Assembly (NCBI GenBank): GCA_947165105.1
Contig: CAMUZC010000089.1
Span: 1 to 5,957 of the forward strand
Direction of reading: 5' to 3'
Source of the DNA: an uncultured Lachnospiraceae bacterium
GTDB lineage: Bacteria > Bacillota_A > Clostridia > TANB77 > CAG-508
DNA: 5,957 bases
Part shown: in pieces, positions 1-5,245 of the stretch
Layout: the number at the start of each line of letters is the position of its first letter
Numbering within the stretch: position 1 is the first letter of the stretch
The notes under the pieces: generated by a model
The model's database searches: none
Told to the model about the DNA's origin: nothing
What the model saw: the letters and a program-made list of their open reading frames with translations, nothing else
Program-made: the position numbers and the translations under genes

Positions 1-1
1 C

Positions 2-553
2 TTATTTATTCTCTTTATATTTTTGTACCATTTCATTATAGCATTCTCTACAAACTGGTATATAATCAGAATCTCCAATTTCAATATCACCAGATTTTGT
101 ATCACCTTTGTAAAAGCTAAAAATAGCATTATCTCTTTTGCAAATATCACAGATAGATGTCATTGTTGTTACATGGTCAGAAACACAAAGTAAATCTCCC
201 ATTTTACCAAAAGGCTTTTTCTCTGCTGTTAAATTTAAACCTGCAATATAAAACTTTTTTCCTTCTTGTGCTAAATCTTCTATTACTTTAACATCGCCAT
301 TTAAAAATTGAAATTCATCTATTATATATACATCTGCATCATAGTCTTTTAATTCATCTATATTATCTATGTTTACAGCTTTTAATTTATTACCATTTCT
401 ATCTTGAACATAGTCTTTTGAAAATCTTGTATCTATACCAGGTTTAAAAATCTGTATTGTTTTTCCTGCTATCATTTGTCTTTTGGCCTCTTGTAATATT
501 ACGTGACTTTTACCACATTTCATTGGCCCAGTATATACGTTTATATCTCCCAT
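2..553 (-). CDS. tdk: Thymidine kinase, type II (TK1-like)
   Basis: Cytoplasmic salvage enzyme that phosphorylates thymidine to dTMP with ATP. The 183-aa product has the whole family layout. A P-loop, TGPMKCGKS, lies at residues 8-16. The Walker B/catalytic segment IIDEFQF is at about 77-83, with Glu80 the expected catalytic base. The IAGLNLTAEKKPFG stretch at about 103-116 matches the family's GLD-x-DF-x-x-x-PFG region. Two zinc-binding pairs are visible, CDIC at 135-138 and CREC at 168-171, with the lasso-like segment GDSDYIPVCREC just before the second. Length is normal for bacterial TK1-like enzymes. The ATG is supported by AAGAGGA at 558-564, and a separate promoter lies upstream, so it need not depend on comFC transcription. 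The stop codon lies at the left edge, so the gene appears complete. The position after recD2-comFC may be only neighbourhood. Assignment is firm. Confidence 0.95.
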   Translation of the reverse strand: MGDINVYTGPMKCGKSHVILQEAKRQMIAGKTIQIFKPGIDTRFSKDYVQDRNGNKLKAVNIDNIDELKDYDADVYIIDEFQFLNGDVKVIEDLAQEGKKFYIAGLNLTAEKKPFGKMGDLLCVSDHVTTMTSICDICKRDNAIFSFYKGDTKSGDIEIGDSDYIPVCRECYNEMVQKYKENK

Positions 554-603
554 TTTATCCTCTTAAGTCCCCTTTGAAAAAAAATATTTTGCGTTCAATT
601 TTT

Positions 604-632
604 ATTATATCAGTACGTGTATTTTTATGCAA
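604..632 (-). promoter_or_regulatory. Sigma-A-type promoter for tdk
   Basis: On the minus strand TTGCAT (627-632) and a perfect TATAAT (604-609) are separated by exactly 17 bases. The site lies between the comFC stop and the tdk ribosome binding site and predicts a leader of roughly 45 bases. No terminator is seen between comFC and this promoter, so read-through from the upstream operon is also possible. Confidence 0.75.
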
Positions 633-650
633 TATTTTGTCGAATTTTTT

Positions 651-1311
651 TTAAGATTTTGCAATGGTAAAAACTCCCACATAACTTGCTCCAGCTTTTT
701 TCAAGTTTTTAGAACATTCATTAACCGTTGCTCCTGTTGTGAAAACATCATCAAAAATTGCTACTTTTTTTCCCCTTATCAAATTCGCATTTTTTCCTAA
801 ACAAAACGCCTCTTTTATATTTCTAACTCTATCTAATTTATCCAAACTACTTTGAGCTACAATGTTTTTGTTCTTAATTAGAACATTATTGCTGTAGGCT
901 TTTCCACAGATTTTCCCGAAATTCTTTTGCAATAAGTTCACTTTGATTATAGCCCCTTTGTTTTAATCTCCTTTTATGAATTGGAACACTTATAATATAA
1001 TCATATTTATCAATAAATCTTTTTATTAAAATTTCATCATCAGCTAATAATTGGGCATAGCTTTTATACATATATGATTTTTCGTCGAATTTATAATTCA
1101 AAATAAATTCTCTTATTTCTTTCTCATATTTGAACATATAAAAATGCTCATCGAAATATACCGGAGCATTTTCATAATTATCGATAATGCTTAATTTTAT
1201 AGAATATAATTTATTTTTACACTTTTCACATAAGTATTTTCTATCAATCTCATTACAAAACCCACATACTGGTGGAAATATTAAATCTAATATTACATCT
1301 TTAATTTTCAT
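651..1311 (-). CDS. comFC: ComFC-type phosphoribosyltransferase-fold protein, interrupted by a +1 frame change
   Basis: ComF-family protein, known for a role in DNA uptake and transformation, with an N-terminal zinc finger and a C-terminal PRTase-like domain. The first frame (ATG at 1311, ribosome binding site AAAAGGAGGA at 1321-1330) encodes Zn ligands CGFC at residues 16-19 and C28/C31. It continues through the conserved VPIHKRRLKQRGYNQSELIAKE segment (about 109-130), then ends with a stop at about 886. The second frame continues the family with NNVLIKNKN, then LDRVRNIKEAF, then the PRPP-binding motif IFDDVFTTGAT, and stops at 651. Joining the frames by skipping one C at 918 (TTT-C-GGG) gives 219 aa, the usual length, without a gap in the family alignment. 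Alone, the first part lacks the PRPP loop. The lesion could be a pseudogene mutation, a sequencing error or recoding. It lies downstream of recD2, a common pairing. Family assignment is firm, functional status is not. Confidence 0.85.
915..921 (-). other. Frame-change site in comFC: TTT-CGG-G
   Basis: Minus-strand reading is GCA AAA GAA TTT CGG GAA in the first frame and TTC GGG AAA ATC in the continuing frame. The two open frames overlap for about 25 codons (roughly 961 to 886), so the exact shift point is less tightly fixed than in recD2. The CGG inside this overlap is one of only two in-frame CGG codons in the window. Slipping from UUU to UUC would keep good pairing for tRNA-Phe, and the next +1 codon is GGG (Gly). 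That CGG is the shift point is an inference. Confidence 0.5.
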
Positions 1312-1340
1312 AATATTTTTTCCTCCTTTTAGCGCATAAA

Positions 1341-1401
1341 GACAGAGGTAATCTTAACACAAATTAAGTTTGTTTAAATTTGTGTTAAAATTATCTCTGT
1401 C
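1341..1401. repeat. Long imperfect palindrome, REP/MITE-like, between recD2 and comFC
   Basis: A 23-base arm at 1341-1363, starting GACAGAGGTAA, is complementary to 1379-1401, ending TTATCTCTGTC. There are two non-Watson-Crick positions, and two more T-A pairs extend the arm inward. Extra C residues flank the right end (1402-1405). It fills the gap between the recD2 stop (1409) and the comFC ribosome binding site. In the minus-strand direction it is followed by CTTTATGCG rather than a T-run, so it does not look like a classical terminator. The GGGGACAGAG...CTCTGTC ends resemble dispersed palindromic elements of clostridial genomes, from memory. It may stabilise or attenuate the recD2-comFC mRNA. 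Confidence 0.7.
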
Positions 1402-1408
1402 CCCCATA

Positions 1409-3632
1409 TTAAAAAAATCTATTATCTTTCCATGTTTTAAGCTTAAACTCAAGCCCCGTGTTTCTTTTCTTACAATCTGTGTTTCCAACCATAAATTCAA
1501 TTACACTAGAATATCCAACCATAATAAGCATTTTCTTTGCTCTTGTCATTCCAGTATATAATAAATTCCTTGTTAGTAACATTGGTGCGGATGGCGATAT
1601 TGGCATTATTACAACATCAAATTCACTTCCGCTGTGCCTTATGAACTGTTATTGCATACGCATGTTCCAATTGATCTAGTTCAGCATACTGATACCATAC
1701 AACTTTATCATCATCAAATTTAACCTTTATTTGTTTTTCTAGATCATCAATTTTAGTAATTGTACCTAGTTCCCCATTAAAAACACCTGTACCATTTTCT
1801 ATGTCTTTCTCCCAATAGATATCATAATTGTTTTTTACCTGCATCACCTTATCTCCAACTCTAAAAATGGTTCCAAGCACATTCTTTTCAGCCTTTTTTT
1901 CACTGTGTGGATTTAAGTTTTCTTGCAATGCTCTATTTAAATCTTTTGTTCCAAGCAATCCCTTTTTCGTGGGTGTAATTACTTGTATATTTTTGAAAAA
2001 ATCATAGTCTCCCATTTTTTTCAATCTTCCACTGCATAAAGAAATTACTTGATCTAAGATTTTTTCTTGATTGGTTTCTTTTATAAAGAAAAAATCTTCA
2101 TTCAATTCTTCCTCTGAATCTTCTTTTCTTACAAAAGTTTCTCCATTGTTAATTCTATGCGAATTCAAAATTATTTTACTTTTAGCTGCCTGTCTAAAAA
2201 TTTTATTTAGTGTAATTGTTGTTATTTGTTCTGAATTGATTAAATCTTCAAGAACATTTCCAGGTCCAACTGATGGAAGTTGATCAACATCTCCTACCAA
2301 TATTAGTTTGGTTCCTTGATATAAAGCTTTAACTAAATAGTTCATTAAAAACACATCTACCATTGACATCTCGTCAATTATTACAACATCTGCATCTAAT
2401 GGTGCTATGTCAAAATTAACGTTTGGAAAATTACCTTCATCTTCTATTTTTCCAATTTCTAGAAGTCTATGTAACGTCTTGGCTTCTTCCCCTGTTGTTT
2501 CAGTCATTCTCTTAGCAGCTCTTCCTGTTGGCGCACATAGTACTGCTTTTTTCTTGTGTTTTTTATAAAGCTCAATTATAGTTTTAATTATTGTTGTTTT
2601 TCCTGTACCAGGTCCTCCTGTTATTATACATACATTATTATTATTTACCGCTTCTATTGCTTCTTTTTGCTTTTCTGACAAAAATATATTTGTTTTCTTT
2701 TCTATTTCTTTTATTTCCTTGTTAAGATGAGATATTTTTTTCATATTCTTTGCTTTATCTAATGTTAATAATTTTCCTGCTATATTTTCCTCAACTTCAT
2801 AATAGTAATATAGATAAACCCATGTATTTCCGTCTCTTTCTTCAATATAAACCTCTTGTTTTGCTTTCATATTTATAATAGCATTTTCAATATCTTCATT
2901 TTCAACATTAAGCAAGTTTCTTACAAAATCATATAAATTATCTTCTGTAACTGCACAATGTCCATTATATGTTGCTCTTATAAGTGCATATTTAATTCCG
3001 CTTCTAATTCTTTTTTCGTTATTTAATGCCACACCCATTTCTAATGCCATTTTATCAATCAACTTGAAATCAACATTATTTGCTACATCGATTAATACAT
3101 ATGGATTTGCTTCAATCTCCTCAATTGCATTTACACCTAATGCTTTATAAACATTCTTAGAATTCTGAACACCAATTCCGAACTTTTCTAAGAAACCTAC
3201 AATTTGCCATAACTCCCAATTTTCATTAAACTGAGCTGCAATCTCAAGTCCTTTATTTCTAGTAATTCCTTTAACATTACCTAGTTTTTCTGGTTCAAAT
3301 TTTAGAACATACAAAGTTTCATCTCCAAAGTAATCTACAATTCTTTTAGCTGTTGCAGGACCCACACCTTTAATTGTTCCGTTTCCTAAATATCTTTCTA
3401 AGCTATCCAACGTTTCAGGCATTATTTTTTCGAATGTTTCTATCTTGAACTGCCTACCGTACTCTGGGTGTTCTACATATTTACCTTCAAGTTTTAATGA
3501 ATCTCCTATCGTTATGAATGGTAAGTATCCTACAACTGTAAGTTCTTCAAATTCTGTTTCCATAACAGCTATTGTGTAACTATTTATTTCATTTTGAAAA
3601 ATTATTTCCTTAATCTCACCTTTTAGTTCCAC
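1409..3632 (-). CDS. recD2: RecD2-type ATP-dependent DNA helicase, interrupted by a +1 frame change near its end
   Basis: SF1B 5'-3' DNA helicase of the RecD2/YrrC family, acting in DNA repair and recombination independently of RecBC. The GTG start is chosen because AAGGAG lies at 3643-3648. The first frame encodes 669 aa. It has an N-terminal OB-like domain (about 1-80), helix-hairpin-helix segments (IKGVGPATAKRIV at about 87-99, and VKGITRNKG at about 120-128) and a Q-motif region SEKQKEAI (319-326). Then come Walker A GGPGTGKT (339-346), motif Ia CAPTGRAAKRM (366-376), motif II DEMSMVD (420-426), motif III LVGDVDQLPSVG (445-456) and the IFR arginine region (478-480). The frame fails inside motif V: VHKAQ is followed by CGG-AAG-TGA. 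One base later the frame reads GSEFDVVIMP and then motif VI, YTGMTRAKK, ending at 1409. Skipping C1631 gives 740 aa, a normal RecD2 length. The truncated form lacks motif VI and should be inactive. Confidence 0.93.
1628..1634 (-). other. Frame-change site in recD2: CAG-CGG-A
   Basis: The minus-strand first frame reads GCA CAG CGG AAG TGA (Ala-Gln-Arg-Lys-stop). Skipping one base reads CAG (C) GGA AGT GAA TTT (Gln-Gly-Ser-Glu-Phe), the conserved SF1 helicase motif. The overlap of the two open frames is only about eight codons, because the +1 frame has a TAA just upstream. Family conservation places the change exactly at the CGG codon. Whether it is a mutation, an error or translational recoding cannot be told from one sequence. 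Confidence 0.8.
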
Positions 3633-3669
3633 CTGTTTTTGCTCCTTTTATTAATTGTCTTTGATAGTT

Positions 3670-3698
3670 AGTTTATCATATTTAAATATAAAAGTCTA
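3670..3698 (-). promoter_or_regulatory. Probable promoter for recD2
   Basis: On the minus strand TAGACT (3693-3698) is followed after 17 bases by TAAACT (3670-3675), giving a leader of about 30 bases to the GTG start. Both hexamers are imperfect, and an overlapping TATGAT (3675-3680) could serve instead. It is divergent from the promoter of the 67-aa gene, both lying in the 171-base gap. Confidence 0.45.
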
Positions 3699-3739
3699 TT
3701 AGATTTTCATTTAATTTATGGCAATATTCTTTATTAATC

Positions 3740-3768
3740 TTGAAATATTTAAGGATTTATGTTAAACT
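3740..3768 (+). promoter_or_regulatory. Sigma-A-type promoter for the 67-aa gene
   Basis: TTGAAA (3740-3745) and TAAACT (3763-3768) are spaced by 17 bases, followed by a leader of about 30 bases containing AGGAGG at 3789-3794. The bases just before the -10 (TATGT) match those before the -10 of the promoter at 4613-4641. Confidence 0.6.
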
Positions 3769-3803
3769 ATAGTTATTAAATTTATATTAGGAGGCTGTCT
3801 AAA

Positions 3804-4007
3804 ATGGATGTACGCACTTTTAAATTCAACTCAGTTGATAAGCTTTCCAAAGCCAAAGGGTATTTAGAAATAAATTATCCATATCTTGCTGTGTTGGATG
3901 ACATTAATAATTTAACCTTGGCTGTTGAATTAAGAAATTCTGTAATATTCGATACCCGAATTGAAGCAAGCCTTAAGTTATATGATGGAGTGCTTGTTTC
4001 GGAATGA
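3804..4007 (+). CDS. Small hypothetical protein (67 aa)
   Basis: I do not recognise this family. It is a credible gene because it has a promoter, a strong AGGAGG nine bases before the ATG, and a textbook terminator 30 bases after the stop. The product is small, soluble-looking and mixed alpha/beta. It has no signal peptide, membrane segment or cysteine. It opens with a short basic/polar stretch (RTFKFNSVDKLSKAKG), followed by alternating hydrophobic segments around YPYLAVLDD, LTLAVELRNSVIFD and ASLKLYDGVLVSE that suggest a compact beta-rich domain. It stands alone as a single-gene unit, divergent from recD2. Codon use is like its A+T-rich neighbours. Function is unknown. Confidence 0.75.
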   Translation: MDVRTFKFNSVDKLSKAKGYLEINYPYLAVLDDINNLTLAVELRNSVIFDTRIEASLKLYDGVLVSE

Positions 4008-4035
4008 TTGAATATTCTGTCTTTTTTAATTATTC

Positions 4036-4070
4036 TGACCAGATTATAATCTGGTCATTTTTCTTTTTTT
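4036..4070 (+). terminator. Intrinsic terminator after the 67-aa gene
   Basis: A perfect 22-base palindrome (TGACCAGATTA and its complement, 4036-4057) is followed directly by TTTTTCTTTTTTT. It closes the 67-aa single-gene unit and separates it from the downstream membrane-anchored gene. Confidence 0.9.
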
Positions 4071-4179
4071 GCTTTAATTATAACAATTATACATTTATTC
4101 AATAAGCATTAATTTCATAACATTTTATTCACCAAAATTACGACTCTACCATATTATACATTAAGAGGTGATTTACCCT

Positions 4180-4524
4180 ATGATGGATTTCTTAGCTAAC
4201 TGTGTATTATGGGTATGTGCCATATATGGAATAATTGAAATTATAAAAAATATTTTTTATATCAAAGCATGCAATAGTATTAATCCTAATGGAATTCATT
4301 TAATCGTTGCAGTTAAAAATCAAGAAGATAAAATTGAGGGATTTTTACGTTCTTTGAATTTTAGATTATTGTATGGAAAAGAAGATAATATTGAAGATAT
4401 AATTGTTTTAGACTTAAATTCTAGTGATAATACTAAGCATATTGTTGGTAATTTTGCAAATGATTGCTCTAATGTTAAGATTGTTGATTGGTGCGAGTTT
4501 GAAGAATTGTTTAATCCTAAATAA
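4180..4524 (+). CDS. Small membrane-anchored protein with a GT-A (glycosyltransferase 2)-like beginning
   Basis: The product is 114 aa. The first of two adjacent ATG codons (4180) is chosen because AAGAGGTG (4163-4170) is well placed for it. An in-frame GTG at 4168 sits inside that ribosome binding site. Residues about 3-30 form one hydrophobic helix (FLANCVLWVCAIYGIIEII then basic residues), so the rest is probably cytoplasmic. After it, GIHLIVAVKNQEDKIEGFLRSL and DIIVLDLNSSDNTKHIV match the start of GT-A glycosyltransferases: a first beta strand with the nucleotide-binding loop, then a strand ending in a D-x-x-SSD-x-T-like turn. The length covers only the nucleotide-binding half. No acceptor-binding domain or DXD motif is visible, so catalysis alone is doubtful. 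The smooth C-terminal end (VKIVDWCEFEELFNPK) argues for a genuine short protein rather than a truncated one. No convincing promoter was found. Confidence 0.75.
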   Translation: MMDFLANCVLWVCAIYGIIEIIKNIFYIKACNSINPNGIHLIVAVKNQEDKIEGFLRSLNFRLLYGKEDNIEDIIVLDLNSSDNTKHIVGNFANDCSNVKIVDWCEFEELFNPK

Positions 4525-4612
4525 CAGTTTTATTGTTTTGGCATTCAGTATGTTTATTATATTCATTTTGAAAATCTTTTTTGACAAAAGAGCAGTTTTT
4601 TGTCGTATTTTG

Positions 4613-4641
4613 TTGACCAATTAGCATTTTTATGTTATATT
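4613..4641 (+). promoter_or_regulatory. Sigma-A-type promoter for the 71-aa gene
   Basis: TTGACC (4613-4618) and TATATT (4636-4641) are separated by 17 bases, giving a leader of about 50 bases to the ATG at 4697. The leader contains a small hairpin, TACCAT/ATGGTA (4649-4654 with 4664-4669). It is the best promoter in the plus-strand block. Confidence 0.7.
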
Positions 4642-4682
4642 TGCTACATACCATTTCAAGTAGATGGTAAATTTTATATTTT

Positions 4683-4696
4683 AGGAGGGTTCCTCT
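4683..4696 (+). promoter_or_regulatory. Ribosome binding site with potential self-sequestering hairpin
   Basis: AGGAGGG (4683-4689) is an excellent Shine-Dalgarno sequence for the ATG at 4697. The next bases, CCTCT (4692-4696), can pair back on GGAGG (4684-4688; four Watson-Crick pairs and one G-U) across a three-base loop. The pairing is short and may be incidental. Confidence 0.35.
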
Positions 4697-4912
4697 ATGT
4701 CCACATCAATGTTTAATGCACCTACCCCTTTCTGTTTCAAAAACAAAAAAGCAGCTTCAGCTGCAGAATCAGCATTAATCCAGAAATTCGACGGTATAAA
4801 CGCTTATGCAACCGAAAGAACATTATTTGTTTTTGAGCATAAGTCCATACTGTTCCGTAGTGCAGTCGAAGACTTTATAAAGTCTCTCGGTGGACGCCGT
4901 CACACGGACTAA
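4697..4912 (+). CDS. Small hypothetical protein (71 aa)
   Basis: I do not recognise this family. The gene is supported by a good promoter, AGGAGGG seven bases before the ATG and a 15-bp terminator hairpin shortly after the stop. Residues about 15-30 (KNKKAASAAESALIQK) are a likely amphipathic helix. They are followed by a strand-like NAYATERTLFVFEH and a second helix RSAVEDFIKSLG, then a basic tail GGRRHTD. This looks like a compact alpha-beta-alpha miniprotein with a positive tail. No signal peptide or membrane segment is seen. Codon choice stands out: CGC, CGT, CTC, CTG, TCC, ACG and GAC are used where neighbours prefer A/T-ending codons, and the gene is visibly richer in G+C. That could mean recent transfer or strong selection for expression. 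It converges with the DUF951 gene. Confidence 0.75.
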   Translation: MSTSMFNAPTPFCFKNKKAASAAESALIQKFDGINAYATERTLFVFEHKSILFRSAVEDFIKSLGGRRHTD

Positions 4913-4930
4913 TCTCAGGAACTCTAAATA

Positions 4931-4966
4931 GAAAAGCTGGAACTTTTAACCAAGTTCCAGCTTTTC
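4931..4966. terminator. Bidirectional terminator between convergent genes
   Basis: A perfect 15-bp stem, GAAAAGCTGGAACTT (4931-4945) with its complement at 4952-4966, encloses a six-base loop. The A-rich and T-rich ends of the stem give a run of T after the hairpin in either direction, though it is interrupted by C and A. It lies between the 71-aa gene (stop 4912) and the DUF951 gene (stop 4974) and serves both. Confidence 0.85.
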
Positions 4967-4973
4967 ACTTTAT

Positions 4974-5174
4974 TTAACTATTTTCATTTTGTTCAATTTT
5001 TTTAGTAATCATTTTCAAGGCTTTTTGTCTTTCAACCATCACAACATGTCCACATCCTTGACATTTCAATTTAAAATCTACTCCTACACGTGTTATCTCC
5101 CATAATTTACTTCCACATGGATGTTGTTTTTTTGTTCTAACTATATCTCCTATATTATAGTCCAATTTTATCAC
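4974..5174 (-). CDS. DUF951 family protein (66 aa)
   Basis: Small protein of the widespread Bacillota DUF951 family (B. subtilis YyzM is, to my recollection, a member). The family signature is clear: a GDIVRTKK start, then HPCGSKLWEITRVGVDFKLKC, then CQGCGHVVMVER, with conserved HPCG at about 18-21 and a CxxC at about 38-41 that may bind metal together with the earlier cysteine. Its function is not established; the predicted fold is a small beta barrel. The start is uncertain. The GTG at 5174 has AAGAGAT almost touching it, which is too close for a good ribosome binding site. A TTG three codons later (5163-5165) is better spaced and would still keep the whole family domain. It lies downstream of gltX in the same direction, separated by a long palindrome, and converges with the 71-aa gene. 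Confidence 0.88.
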   Translation of the reverse strand: MIKLDYNIGDIVRTKKQHPCGSKLWEITRVGVDFKLKCQGCGHVVMVERQKALKMITKKIEQNENS

Positions 5175-5184
5175 ATCTCTTTCT

Positions 5185-5245
5185 TTTTAAATTTGGACAT
5201 TACAAAAGAGAACCGTCTCTTATGAGCCTTTGTCCAAATTTAAAA
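5185..5245. repeat. Long perfect palindrome with inner hairpin, REP/MITE-like, directly after gltX
   Basis: A perfect 15-bp outer stem pairs 5185-5199 (including AAATTTGGACA) with 5231-5245 and abuts the gltX stop codon. Inside is a second hairpin, AAGAGA/TCTCTT (5206-5211 with 5216-5221), around ACCG. The inner AAAAGAGAACCGTC core resembles palindromic repeats I recall from clostridial genomes in association with REP-associated transposases. In the minus-strand direction the outer stem is followed by AAGAAAGAG, not a clean T-run, so termination of gltX is possible but weak. It separates gltX from the DUF951 gene. Confidence 0.7.

Noticed and set aside
457..654. A plus-strand 65-aa hydrophobic frame over tdk and its promoter
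   Set aside because: It is antisense to tdk, has no ribosome binding site, and its hydrophobicity reflects T-rich complement sequence.
1341..1401. Palindrome as an intrinsic terminator of recD2
   Set aside because: On the minus strand the stem is followed by CTTTATGCG, not a T-run, and comFC follows at once with a strong ribosome binding site.
915..1634. CGG reassigned to another amino acid (as reported for some bacteria)
   Set aside because: Any one-codon reassignment leaves both genes out of frame, while the family motifs continue only after skipping one base.
4582..4603. GACAAAA/TTTTGTC weak inverted repeat as a terminator for the 114-aa gene
   Set aside because: The stem is A-T-rich, about seven pairs, and is followed by CGTATTTTG rather than a clear T-run; evidence is too thin.
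4414..4624. Overlapping open frames on both strands downstream of the 114-aa gene
   Set aside because: They overlap the real coding frame or A+T-rich spacer, lack a convincing ribosome binding site and give low-complexity Ile/Leu/Lys-rich sequence.
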